A stretch of DNA of 33,525 bases from contig CAYUIZ010000020.1 in assembly GCA_964444885.1 (NCBI GenBank), positions 1 to 33,525 of the forward strand. Reading direction: 5' to 3'. Every line of letters starts with the position of its first letter. The stretch's first letter is position 1. The stretch comes from CAYRGQ01 sp964444885 (GTDB lineage Bacteria; Bacteroidota; Bacteroidia; Sphingobacteriales; Sphingobacteriaceae). Both the position numbers and the translations under genes were made by a program. This document shows, in pieces, positions 1 to 7,817 of the stretch. The notes beneath the pieces were generated by a model, which worked only from the letters and a program-made list of their open reading frames with translations, searched no databases and was not told the DNA's origin.

Positions 1-15
1 GATGGATAGTTGCAT
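1..15 (-). CDS. Start of a GT2 (DPM1/GtrB-like) gene, cut by the window edge
   Basis: Only the first five codons (Met-Gln-Leu-Ser-Ile) are inside the window, read leftwards from an ATG at 15. They are identical in DNA to the first five codons of the GT2 gene that starts at 3067. They sit at the same distance (5 bases) after the stop of a GT-C membrane gene. The rest is outside the window, so whether this copy is intact cannot be seen. By position it should be the partner of the 701-aa membrane protein. The identification rests entirely on the repeated junction. Confidence 0.6.
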
Positions 16-55
16 CGCGATCAATTTTGGGTTATCTTGAAATCATTGAGCTGAA
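1..55. repeat. 55-bp direct repeat, copy 1 (continues beyond the window)
   Basis: Bases 1-55 are identical to 3053-3107. The repeat covers the last ten sense codons and stop of a GT-C membrane gene and the first five codons of the following GT2 gene. It is cut by the window edge, so its full length is unknown. Just inside the GT-C reading frames the two copies diverge (AAGCCGG against AAACCAA after the shared part). Confidence 0.95.
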
Positions 56-2126
56 GCCGGTCATGCCTGTCCCAAACCTTTCCTTTATCTACTTCGAATA
101 GCAGCGTTGATACATTGCGGAAGTCCATGCTCAAGACGGTATCTATTTGATTTGCGAGGTAGAGACTCTTAACCAATTGACCATCTGCATACACATTAAA
201 TACAACTTCCCCCTTGGCAGCAGATTCGGGCTGAGCGGCGAGTGCTACCCCAAAATCAACGGTATAGGACTTTGTGCTATCAAGCGACCAAGCCACGCGT
301 GACGGGCGTAGTGGACCCGCAGCAATCGTCAACTCACTATCCCAATAAGCAACCTCCGCGTAGCTATCTCCTTTTGTTACTCGATAAACCCGCGCAAGGG
401 GCTCCGAAATTTCATGTATATTGGGGTGGTCAGGGTATAAGGAAAAAAAATGCTCCTTAATTTCGGAGAGTTCCTCAGCAGATGGAACGGATACTTTCCT
501 TTTCAAATACGCGGTAACGCCCGCCTCTAGGTCATAAGTCCGCACGGTTTCATACCGGTCTTTCAACACACCGTTAAGGACTTGCTTATTTAAGTAAGCA
601 ATTATCTGCTGGTCTGTCTCACGCAAATGCGTTTGTGTAGGATCAGTAACAACCACATAGTTTGCCAAGAAGAAATGGTTAGGAAATCCATCGCGTTTAT
701 CTACATGAAAGGTTGGAAGCAATGCACCATGAACGTTTAGCGTGGGCAAATGTACGTTTTTAATTATCTGTTCGTTGAATGAATGCGAGCTTGCCAATAC
801 GTACACATAGTTTTCATTTTCTTGAACTTCTGTTAAATCATGGGACAATTTGTTGATAATGTCGAAATCATCTCTCATTAGCGGCCGTGCATCAACGCCT
901 GATAGCAAGTATGGGTTGGGGTGAATTGGATAAATAAAAACCGAAACAACATTCAGAACAAGGGTAACAGCCACACCCCAAAGAACAAGCTTTTTTCGTT
1001 TAACTTTTAAAGAAAGCGTCCCAAAGAGAAAGGATATGACCACGAGCGGCGCGAGCAAATAATAATGTTGACCCCCGAACGAGTTAATTCGGGTGAATAA
1101 CACGACAATGATTAGCGTGCTGACTAATAGAAAAAACATCAGTTTCCTACTAGAAACTTGTCGGAGCAATGCCCACGCACCACCTACGGTCAACAATAGG
1201 ACAAATAGTCCGTAAAACGTGCCAATCATAAGCAATTGAGAAAAACCAGAGGTTCTATATGCCGTATACAAATCACGGTAGTCTTTTAAAGCCGACATTT
1301 TAAAATAGGGGTAAAAGAACCCGAGCACAATACCGGCAATGACGACTCCGCTGATCAATAAATTAAACATCGTATTCAGCAGGATTGACCTATCTTTATG
1401 GATAAAGGCTTGAATAGCATTAAGAAACAACAGGGTTGGGAAGTAGGCAATTGTCCAAAAAATATACCATCGACGAGTAAACAAAAGCAAGGTTAACATC
1501 AGTCCGATAACTAGGGCGAATTTATAATCCCTTTTTATCAAAAAATTGGTGCTTACGAGCGCATTCAGTATCCAGAATACGATAACTAGTCCAACCATGT
1601 CCGGCATACCAAACCTCATTGCAATTAACAGCGGAGTGAACAAAATGCATGCGAGTGGCAACGCTGCCCGCATATAGTTATTTGTGATTGGGAGCAACTT
1701 AATCCCTAGACTGGAAATTAATATCGACAGAGGAATGAGGTAAACAAGGTAAATGGATAGCACATATTGAGGGAAACTGAGCCCTAACAGTTGGTTAATA
1801 GGGGCCAGCAATAGATTAGGTAATAAACTGTATTCGTCATAGTTAACCGAATGATATAACTGACGTAGGGCGTGAAAAGGTTGTTGAAAAAATAACTGTG
1901 AAAATTCAAGAGCTTTTATCCAATAATTGGCGTAGTCCCAAGTATATACAAATCGCTCTTGCGCGAGTAAAACCAGGAGTAAAACTCCTGGCGACAGAAA
2001 CAATACCAGAAAAATTAAGCGCCAAATCCATTTGATTTTTCGAAACGCATGAACCCATTCTTTTCCCGCATAGAAAATAAATAATAGATATACGATCAGC
2101 ATAACGAGCGATATCACGTGGGCCAT
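21..2126 (-). CDS. Multi-pass membrane protein, probable GT-C glycosyltransferase
   Basis: A 701-residue protein with many hydrophobic segments in its first two thirds (roughly 1-25, 35-57, 110-400) and a soluble C-terminal part of about 280 residues. The first periplasmic loop carries WDYANYW (63-69). An acidic residue here is what GT-C enzymes (ArnT/PMT-like) use to bind a polyprenyl-phosphate sugar donor. The family assignment is inferred from topology and this motif. It is a clear paralogue of the 707-aa protein at 3073-5196: same motif position, shared blocks such as YETV, SLDSTK and the identical end QLNDFKITQN. It probably works with the GT2 gene that starts 5 bases after its stop, which would make the lipid-linked donor. 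A palindromic operator and -7 element lie upstream, giving a predicted leader of about 150 bases. The acceptor is unknown. Confidence 0.75.
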   Translation of the reverse strand: MAHVISLVMLIVYLLFIFYAGKEWVHAFRKIKWIWRLIFLVLFLSPGVLLLVLLAQERFVYTWDYANYWIKALEFSQLFFQQPFHALRQLYHSVNYDEYSLLPNLLLAPINQLLGLSFPQYVLSIYLVYLIPLSILISSLGIKLLPITNNYMRAALPLACILFTPLLIAMRFGMPDMVGLVIVFWILNALVSTNFLIKRDYKFALVIGLMLTLLLFTRRWYIFWTIAYFPTLLFLNAIQAFIHKDRSILLNTMFNLLISGVVIAGIVLGFFYPYFKMSALKDYRDLYTAYRTSGFSQLLMIGTFYGLFVLLLTVGGAWALLRQVSSRKLMFFLLVSTLIIVVLFTRINSFGGQHYYLLAPLVVISFLFGTLSLKVKRKKLVLWGVAVTLVLNVVSVFIYPIHPNPYLLSGVDARPLMRDDFDIINKLSHDLTEVQENENYVYVLASSHSFNEQIIKNVHLPTLNVHGALLPTFHVDKRDGFPNHFFLANYVVVTDPTQTHLRETDQQIIAYLNKQVLNGVLKDRYETVRTYDLEAGVTAYLKRKVSVPSAEELSEIKEHFFSLYPDHPNIHEISEPLARVYRVTKGDSYAEVAYWDSELTIAAGPLRPSRVAWSLDSTKSYTVDFGVALAAQPESAAKGEVVFNVYADGQLVKSLYLANQIDTVLSMDFRNVSTLLFEVDKGKVWDRHDRLQLNDFKITQN

Positions 2127-2285
2127 GTTGCTTTAGTTTGTAGCTAGCGTCACCAGTTATCCTCCGAGATTGAATCGTCTCGTTTTGCTCAGCATAAGGA
2201 ATTATATGCCTGAAGAGGAATAGGTGTGCTATCTAGCTAAGTCTTTGGATAGTTTAGTAATTGATTCAGGTTAAAATACGTCTGT

Positions 2286-2293
2286 CGAAAATA
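2286..2293 (-). promoter_or_regulatory. Candidate -7 element for the 701-aa membrane gene
   Basis: On the minus strand this reads TATTTTCG, one mismatch from the Bacteroidota -7 consensus TAnnTTTG. It lies exactly 48 bases from the palindrome at 2342-2359, the spacing seen at the other sites. No -33 TTTG is visible. The predicted start of transcription is near 2279. Confidence 0.4.
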
Positions 2294-2301
2294 TACAATA
2301 A

Positions 2302-3067
2302 TTATGTATGCCTAGCCTCCATATCTAGATGTTTAAACGATTGTAGCCCAATTCCTACACACAGAAAACTTGTACCGAGAAACACAACCCTTGCCCCTTT
2401 CGTCGAGCATATTACTCGAATTCTGCTTTCGTTTACGTGACTACATTGACCTAAAAATGAGACCACACCCTTGCATTTCGCAAACCGAATAGGAAAACGG
2501 AAGTTTGGTTGAATCCGAGCCATCGATTTGTCTGCGTAAAAACTTGTTTTGCTCGGGCATTTGTCGCAGGTACACCACGATTTTCTGGTCAATCAGCCGG
2601 AAATCTCCTGTATCCAACGGGATGTCCACGGAGGTGAGGCATCGCAATGCCCTGTAGAATATCTTGGCAGTGATTTTCTTGAAAAAAGATTCTCCTTCAC
2701 GGGATTCGCGGCGGGCATAGACCACCTCGAACCCCTCTTGATATTTTTTGTAAAGCTCGGGAATCAACTCCGGCGGATCTTGCAAATCGCCGTCGATAAT
2801 AACCACTGCGTTCCCCGAACAATAATCGATGCCTGCCGTAACTGCAATTTGGTGTCCGAAATTTCGGCTGAAATTAATGTAAAAAGATCTGCTGTCCTTT
2901 TCCGTGAGCTTGATCAACTCGAATAACGACCCATCTGTACTGCCATCGTTGATGAAAATCAGTTCATATTCATCGGTAATTTGAAGTACTGCATCGGTCA
3001 ACCGTACATAAAGTTCCGGAATATTTTGCTCTTCATTATAAACAGGGATAATGATGGATAGTTGCAT
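2302..3067 (-). pseudogene. Frameshifted GT2 glycosyltransferase (DPM1/GtrB-like) remnant
   Basis: Starting from ATG 3067, the first about 181 residues are a good DPM1/GtrB-type GT2: SIIIPVYNEE at 4-13, NDGSTD at 40-45, DGDLQDPPE at 92-100, LDTGDFRLID at 151-160 and PEQNKFLRRQ at 171-180. The frame then breaks near 2520-2525 and ends early at 2441. The homologous continuation (ARIQPNFRFPIRFAKCKG, then a hydrophobic stretch) is found in another frame down to a stop at 2302. Even when joined, the product is about 255 residues, shorter than the usual 310-330, so the membrane-anchored end is also incomplete. The family makes polyprenyl-phosphate sugars for GT-C enzymes, which fits the 707-aa gene ending 5 bases upstream. 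A TTG at 3076 is a possible but less likely start. One sequencing error could explain the shift but not the shortened end. Confidence 0.7.
2342..2359. promoter_or_regulatory. Operator-like palindrome TGTAG-N8-CTACA, site 1
   Basis: TGTAG (2342-2346) and CTACA (2355-2359) form an exact inverted repeat with 8 bases between. It lies inside the decayed 3' end of the GT2 pseudogene. Read toward the 701-aa gene, it is followed after three bases by GTTTAAA, as at site 2. A -7-like element is 48 bases further on. Confidence 0.6.
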
Positions 3068-3107
3068 CGCGATCAATTTTGGGTTATCTTGAAATCATTG
3101 AGCTGAA
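3053..3107. repeat. 55-bp direct repeat, copy 2
   Basis: Identical to bases 1-55. It spans the junction between the 707-aa GT-C gene and the GT2 pseudogene. The GT-C proteins on either side are only moderately similar, so perfect identity here points to recent duplication or gene conversion of the GT2-containing part. Confidence 0.95.
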
Positions 3108-5196
3108 ACCAATCGCACCAGTCTTCGTTTTTCCCTTTATCAACCTGAATTTTAATGCCATGTATGCCACTTACGGAAATGCGGTAAACCGAATCCTTTC
3201 GATGTGTCAGGTAAGACTGGTCATATACGTTGTCATCGGTGTATATCGTTAAAAACACTTCGGCGTCATTTTCTGGATCGCAGTTTCTGAGTATGTCTTC
3301 CTTATTGGCAAAGCCTGCATTAAAGGACATCGTATAGTTTTTCGTGCTGTCAAGGGAAAAAGATATTTCGGACGGACGTTCATTGCCTGGGATAATAATT
3401 AAATGTCCTTGGTCAAAAGCGATTTTCCCATATGCGTCGCCCTTTATCACGCTGCTGATTTGAGCCAAAGATTCGTCAATGTGATACATGCTGGGGAATT
3501 CGGGATATTTTTCTTGGAAGAAATGTTTAATTTTCAAGATTTCATGCTGGGTAGGGACAGATAGTCTTCTTTTCAAAAGCACCTTAACTCCTCTATCGAT
3601 CGTGTAATCCTTGACCGTTTCATAATGGTCTTTGAGAATTCCATTGTGAATCTGTTCGTTCAGATATTCTATCAAATATTGATAACCTTCGCGGGCTAAT
3701 TGCACCGGATCGGTTACCACGACGTAATTAGCCAAAAACAAGCTATTCGGGAATCCGTCTCTTTTATCTACGACTTGAGTTGCAAGCAAAGCATGATGAT
3801 GATTAATGTCAGGAAACCTTGTGTTTCCGACAATGTCATCATTAAATAAGCCAGAACCTGCAAGTATATAGACATAATTTCCTTGGTTTTGAAGCGCTAC
3901 AAGGTCATCCGAAATTCTATTTATTTCAGAAAAATCATTCCTTAACTTTGGTTTTGCATCTATTGACGCAAACAATCTGGAACTCGGAAAAACAGGAAAT
4001 ACAAAAACAGAAACATAGTTTACAGCAATAACCGCTACAAAAGCGATAAAAACAGGTTTCTTAAAACATGATTTGGCCGCTGTCGCCCCAAACAAAAAAG
4101 AAACAACAACAAAGGGAGCTAATAAATAATAGTGATGGATTGCAAAGCCATTTATGCGTGTAAAAGGAATCACAATAAGGGGTGTACTAATCAGCAAAAA
4201 GAAGACCAATTTCTTTGAGTTGTCATTTTTCCTGTATAAGAAAACAGCACCAACACAGCACAACGCAATGATTAGCAATCCGTAAAAATTAACAAATCCC
4301 ATCAATTGCTTAAAAAACGGAACTTGATAAGCCGAATAGATCTCTCGGTAATCCTTTGATACAGCCATTTCAAAATAGGGATGAAAAAAAACGATAACAA
4401 TACCAAGAATCACACAGCCTGTAATTGCGAGGTTGATAATCGTGTTGAAAAGGATCGCACGTTGCTTTTGGACGACGGACTGGATTGCATTCGCAATAAA
4501 CAGGGTGGGGAAATAGGCCAAAACCCAGAATATGTACCATCTGCGGGTAAACAACAATAGCGTGAGGAACAATCCGATGATCAAAGCCGAAGTGTAGTTT
4601 TTGTGAACCAAGAAATTGCGATTCACCAGGATTTTCAAGACTATAAAAACAGGGATCAGTCCAATCATATCCAGCATCCCAAACCGCATTGCAATAACCA
4701 ACGGCGTGAATACCAAACAGATCAAGGGAAGAGCCAATTTCAATTGCTGGCTTTTGATATTGACTACTTTAATGCAAAGGCTGGATATAATAAGTGATAA
4801 GGGAATGAGGTAAATCAGGTAGATGGAAAAAACATAAATTGGAAAATTTAAGCCAAATAATTTATTGACAGGAGCAAGCAACAGGTTAGGCAAATAATTA
4901 TATTCATAATCGTTTATTGAATGGTATAACGTATCGAGAGCGCCCAAAGGTTCCCTGAAGAATAATTCCGTAAACGAAATTGCCATTCTCCAATATCCGG
5001 CATAATCCCAGAAGTAAATAAAACGTTCTTTGGCAAGCAGGCTGACTAAAAATAAACCCGGGAGAATCAATCCCACTGTATAAATGGATTTGACCAGTGT
5101 ATTTGTTTTCCAAAATGCACTAAACCATTCCGTTGACGCGTATAAAACAAGTAAGCAATATGAAGAAAGGATAATTATGGATAAAATGAGTGCCAT
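3073..5196 (-). CDS. Multi-pass membrane protein, probable GT-C glycosyltransferase (paralogue)
   Basis: A 707-residue paralogue of the protein at 21-2126, with the same layout: N-terminal helix, loop motif WDYAGYW at 63-69, a long hydrophobic region to about 400 and a soluble C-terminal domain ending QLNDFKITQN. The loop acidic residue and topology suggest a GT-C enzyme that transfers a sugar from a polyprenyl-phosphate carrier on the outer face of the inner membrane; this is inference. The following GT2 starts 5 bases after the stop, so the two were probably translationally coupled, but that GT2 is broken. The gene is visibly more AT-rich than the NRPS genes. No copy of the TGTAG palindrome was found between it and the MBOAT remnant, so it may be read from the MBOAT promoter. 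The 234 bases upstream (5197-5430) hold nothing I recognise. Confidence 0.75.
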   Translation of the reverse strand: MALILSIIILSSYCLLVLYASTEWFSAFWKTNTLVKSIYTVGLILPGLFLVSLLAKERFIYFWDYAGYWRMAISFTELFFREPLGALDTLYHSINDYEYNYLPNLLLAPVNKLFGLNFPIYVFSIYLIYLIPLSLIISSLCIKVVNIKSQQLKLALPLICLVFTPLVIAMRFGMLDMIGLIPVFIVLKILVNRNFLVHKNYTSALIIGLFLTLLLFTRRWYIFWVLAYFPTLFIANAIQSVVQKQRAILFNTIINLAITGCVILGIVIVFFHPYFEMAVSKDYREIYSAYQVPFFKQLMGFVNFYGLLIIALCCVGAVFLYRKNDNSKKLVFFLLISTPLIVIPFTRINGFAIHHYYLLAPFVVVSFLFGATAAKSCFKKPVFIAFVAVIAVNYVSVFVFPVFPSSRLFASIDAKPKLRNDFSEINRISDDLVALQNQGNYVYILAGSGLFNDDIVGNTRFPDINHHHALLATQVVDKRDGFPNSLFLANYVVVTDPVQLAREGYQYLIEYLNEQIHNGILKDHYETVKDYTIDRGVKVLLKRRLSVPTQHEILKIKHFFQEKYPEFPSMYHIDESLAQISSVIKGDAYGKIAFDQGHLIIIPGNERPSEISFSLDSTKNYTMSFNAGFANKEDILRNCDPENDAEVFLTIYTDDNVYDQSYLTHRKDSVYRISVSGIHGIKIQVDKGKNEDWCDWFQLNDFKITQN

Positions 5197-5430
5197 GATC
5201 GATATGATAAAAGGATTAGTTGTTTAGATTTGTTATTAGAGGAAAAAATGTGCTTGGATTATAACGTTTGAGAAGTTGGGGAGTTTAGGCGGCATAAAAT
5301 GATATGCCATAACAATACGGAAACTCAAATAAATCAATTGACCTATCCTTTCAACAAATAATAGTTTTGTCAAGAGCAAGCGGAGCTTGGACCATCCTGT
5401 TGAGCCAGTTGTCAAATATGGTTCCCTTCA

Positions 5431-6105
5431 TCAAACTCCTGTTTTTCCTTTTCGATGGTTACTCGCACAATTATCGGCGATGAGGACTTTCTTCACCAGC
5501 CCCCACAGAATCTGGCGCATCCCGTCTACTGCCTGGGCATAATCGAACACTCGCCGCTCATAAAACTGCTTCAAAAAGTTCGTGGCGCGTTCGATAGGGC
5601 CGGCGACTAACTGCGGAAAAAAAGCAACGAAAGCCGAAAAAGCGATGAAATCCGTTATCGGTTTCAGCCTTCGGTTGTAAACGTCGATGGTGTAACTCAA
5701 CGTCTGGAAGGTGTAAAAACTAATACCCACTGGCAGAATAATATTCAGCGAGTTAGCATTAACCTCCCTCCCCAGTATGGAGAAAGCCGAAACGAAACTA
5801 TCGATGAAAAAATTATAATATTTAAAAAAACCCAGAAACCCGATATTCACCGCAATACTCATCCATAGGATGTATTTCCGCCTTTTCGCCTGCTCTTCCT
5901 TGTCAATCCACAGGGCCAATAGATAATCGGATGCCGTGCTAAATATAATCAAAACCAGAAACCGCCAGTCCCAAAAACTATAGAACACGTAACTCGCCGC
6001 AACGATCAATATGTTCTGTATGCGAAGGCTCTTATTAAACACGAACCAGTACAGCGCAAAGACAACTGGCAAGAAGATAGCGAAGTCTAGTGTGTTAAAT
6101 AACAT
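5431..6105 (-). pseudogene. C-terminally truncated MBOAT O-acyltransferase (AlgI-like)
   Basis: The 224-residue product starts as a normal AlgI-type membrane-bound O-acyltransferase: MLFNTLDFAIFLP at the start, VAASYVFYSFWDWRFL around 35-50, FFKYYNFF at 93-100, LPVGISFYTFQTLSYTIDVY around 124-143 and FFPQLVAGPIER at 162-173. Similarity stops after KKVLIADNCA (205-214) and is followed by ten unrelated residues and a stop. Intact members are about 470 residues, and the conserved active-site histidine lies in the missing half. The protein is therefore unlikely to acylate a glycan, and the gene is best called a remnant. No C-terminal half was recognised downstream. The promoter still looks well kept, with a perfect -7 element and an upstream palindrome. 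Confidence 0.75.
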
Positions 6106-6117
6106 AAAGCAATGTTG

Positions 6118-6145
6118 TTCAAGGTCGATTAATGATTCAAGGTCG
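6118..6145. repeat. Two 10-bp direct repeats, 18-bp period
   Basis: TTCAAGGTCG occurs at 6118-6127 and again at 6136-6145, between the predicted transcription start (about 6147) and the MBOAT start codon. The role is unknown; it could be a protein-binding site in the leader, or chance. Confidence 0.35.
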
Positions 6146-6153
6146 TTTCAGAG

Positions 6154-6161
6154 CAAAGCTA
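6154..6161 (-). promoter_or_regulatory. -7 element for the MBOAT remnant
   Basis: The minus strand reads TAGCTTTG, a perfect TAnnTTTG. It is 49 bases from palindrome site 2. The predicted start of transcription is near 6147, about 42 bases before the start codon. A poor -33 (TTGC at 6185-6188) lies 23 bases upstream. Confidence 0.5.
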
Positions 6162-6210
6162 TGTAATTCGCAAGCGATTTATTTGCAAGGCATCGCCCTC
6201 TTTAAACTTT

Positions 6211-6228
6211 TGTAGATTATCTGCTACA
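6211..6228. promoter_or_regulatory. Operator-like palindrome TGTAG-N8-CTACA, site 2
   Basis: TGTAG (6211-6215) and CTACA (6224-6228) flank 8 bases. Read toward the MBOAT remnant it is preceded by CTG and followed after three bases by GTTTAAA, the same flank as site 1. It lies 49 bases from a perfect -7 element, so its centre would be near -72. Confidence 0.65.
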
Positions 6229-6534
6229 CAGAGGTTAAGCCGTATGAATAGGGCCATACAGGATTGGAAAGGAGTAGCTCAAGCCGTCGGGTTTGCGCGG
6301 GGTAATACTCCCTTGAGCGACCATGCGCATCTGTGTAAGCGTGAAAGTGATACGTGCACCTTTCCGGCGACTTATTGCGAGTCTAGACGCTCAGCCAAAA
6401 AATGGAAGAAGGGTAGGATAAACATATTTTCTTATTTTTGCTATCTTGATTACCTTAGTTTTCGCGCATTTTTTTAAGTAAGGGTGGTTGGAGCCATACA
6501 TCATCCACCTCGCAACGTAGCAACCTGAATTCCC

Positions 6535-7377
6535 ATGAAAACCATTGACCTATCCGTTGTTATCCCATGCTATAATCATGGCACCTATCTAAAGGAGACC
6601 TTGCAGTGCTTTCCGGACTCTCCTGCCGATCACCATCGTTACGAACTCATCATTGTCAACGACGGATCCACCGACGCCAATACACTTGCCGTACTGAAGG
6701 AAGTGGAAGAAAAAGGAATTCGTGTGATCCACCAGCACAACCAGGGCCTCAGCAGCGCCCGCAACACGGGGATAACGGCAGCGCAAGGCCGTTACATCCT
6801 GCCCCTAGATAGTGACGACAAGATATCCCTGGATTTTATCTATCAGGCTACCGACATCTTGGATACGGATCCGGCATATACTGTCGTGTACAGTGATGGG
6901 GAGTATTTCGACGCGAAGACAGGTCCGTGGATTGTGGGAGAGTTCAATCTACAGCGCCTGATGCTGTGGAACTACATGCATGCCTGTGCAGTATTCCGGA
7001 AAGAGGCATGGGAACGGGCGGGCGGATATGACACCAACCTAAACTACCTAGGCTTTGAAGACTGGGATTTGTGGTTGGCGATCGCTTTTAGCGGCGGGAA
7101 GTTTTATTATCTCCAGAAGCCGCTTTTCTCCTACCGGATTACCGAAAACTCAATGGTCAGGCAATTCACCAATGAAACGTACGATAAGATGCTGGCCTAT
7201 ATCCGAACCAAGTGGGACGCCTACTTAAGCCGGGAGCACCTGACTGAACGGCTTGCCATCAACATGAAACTAAACAAACGGCTGTGGTTCAAGCTATTCC
7301 TACGGGTATACTTCCCAAAAACCCTCAATCGGCTGGCACGTAAGGGACGGATCGACACGCCACATGTTTTTTATTAG
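6535..7377 (+). CDS. GT2 family glycosyltransferase
   Basis: A 280-residue cytoplasmic GT-A fold enzyme. LSVVIPCYNHG (6-16) begins the nucleotide-sugar fold, NDGSTD is at 42-47, the DxD-type metal motif DSDD is at 92-95 and the acceptor-side motif GFEDWDLW is at 173-180, where an ED or GD pair normally supplies the catalytic base. It should add one sugar from a nucleotide donor to a lipid-linked glycan intermediate; donor and acceptor cannot be read from sequence. The start MKTIDLSVV places the first beta strand where the family has it. It stands alone, followed by an intrinsic terminator at 7483-7502. There are no predicted membrane helices. Confidence 0.88.
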   Translation: MKTIDLSVVIPCYNHGTYLKETLQCFPDSPADHHRYELIIVNDGSTDANTLAVLKEVEEKGIRVIHQHNQGLSSARNTGITAAQGRYILPLDSDDKISLDFIYQATDILDTDPAYTVVYSDGEYFDAKTGPWIVGEFNLQRLMLWNYMHACAVFRKEAWERAGGYDTNLNYLGFEDWDLWLAIAFSGGKFYYLQKPLFSYRITENSMVRQFTNETYDKMLAYIRTKWDAYLSREHLTERLAINMKLNKRLWFKLFLRVYFPKTLNRLARKGRIDTPHVFY

Positions 7378-7482
7378 CTGCGTGACCTAAGCGTACTTAC
7401 CGTGATAGATTTACCACATTTCCCTACCGGCCGAAAGCGGCGATTATCCCTTCCTTAAATCACCTTGATCACCCCCCCATAC

Positions 7483-7502
7483 CGCGCTAATAAGCGCGTT
7501 TT
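7483..7502 (+). terminator. Intrinsic terminator after the GT2 gene
   Basis: A perfect 6-bp GC-rich stem CGCGCT/AGCGCG with loop AATA is followed directly by TTTT. It lies about 105 bases after the GT2 stop and insulates the NRPS promoter from upstream transcription. Confidence 0.75.
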
Positions 7503-7508
7503 GGGCTG

Positions 7509-7526
7509 TGTAGCACAAATACTACA
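7509..7526. promoter_or_regulatory. Operator-like palindrome TGTAG-N8-CTACA, site 3 (NRPS/PKS)
   Basis: TGTAG (7509-7513) and CTACA (7522-7526) flank CACAAATA. It is preceded by CTG, as at sites 1 and 2. It begins 6 bases after the terminator T-run, and 48 bases separate it from the -7 element at 7575. Confidence 0.65.
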
Positions 7527-7574
7527 AAGAAAAACTATTCATGTGCATCCGTGTCGGTGACATGAAAACAATCT

Positions 7575-7582
7575 TAGTTTTG
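7575..7582 (+). promoter_or_regulatory. -7 element for the NRPS/PKS cluster
   Basis: TAGTTTTG is a perfect TAnnTTTG. No TTTG is present where a -33 box should be (about 7550-7558), which suggests dependence on an activator bound at 7509-7526. The predicted start of transcription is near 7589. Confidence 0.5.
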
Positions 7583-7724
7583 TTGTTAGCAACGCACCGA
7601 ATATGTATCCCGACATCTACACCTAACGAATTGGAAACCTGGATACGTATCCGTGCAAACATTGAACTTGACCGAAAACCGCATCTCATTCGCCGCCGAC
7701 CCTTGTAGCCTGTTGGTTACGCAT

Positions 7725-7751
7725 AGCTGTCGCTAATGGCTATGGACAGCT
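7725..7751 (+). promoter_or_regulatory. Hairpin in the predicted NRPS/PKS leader
   Basis: A perfect 7-bp inverted repeat AGCTGTC/GACAGCT with a 13-base loop ends 66 bases before the start codon. There is no T-run after it, so it is not an intrinsic terminator. It may be a leader RNA structure or incidental. Confidence 0.3.
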
Positions 7752-7817
7752 GCCGGATATAACGGCTCGCGACTCGAAGCACACATCGGTTATGGTAAGC
7801 TACGACATACACAAACG

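Larger units (their letters stand above)
6106..6534. other. Intergenic region between divergent MBOAT remnant and GT2
   Basis: This holds the MBOAT promoter (-7 at 6154-6161), a pair of 10-bp direct repeats and palindrome site 2. A TATTTTTG at 6433-6440 (TAnnTTTG form) is a weak candidate -7 for the GT2 gene at 6535, but it has no -33 partner. I see no convincing gene here. Confidence 0.5.
7378..7817. other. 440-bp regulatory region upstream of the NRPS/PKS genes
   Basis: In order it contains the terminator of the GT2 gene, palindrome site 3, a TAnnTTTG -7 element and a 7-bp stem hairpin in the predicted leader. The leader would be about 230 bases, unusually long. A 55-codon open frame at 7541-7708 has a signal-peptide-like start but overlaps the promoter and is probably a relic or chance. 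Confidence 0.55.

Noticed and set aside
2139..2143. TGTAG half-site just upstream of the 701-aa gene
   Set aside because: The base stretch 8 bases later is ACCAG, so there is no second arm.
3068..3076. TTG start at 3076 for the GT2 remnant
   Set aside because: The ATG at 3067 gives the usual MxLSIIIPVYN start, while the TTG would overlap the end of the upstream gene.
5377..5390. Small hairpin CAAGC-GGA-GCTTG downstream of the MBOAT remnant
   Set aside because: Five-bp stem, a three-base loop and no T-run; too weak to call a terminator.
6244..6477. 77-codon plus-strand frame beginning 16 bases after palindrome site 2
   Set aside because: Composition is not protein-like, there is no domain, signal peptide or conserved motif, and site 2 is oriented toward the MBOAT gene.
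7704..7721. TGTAG-N8-TTACG in the NRPS leader
   Set aside because: Only three of five right-arm bases match and no -7 element lies at the expected distance.
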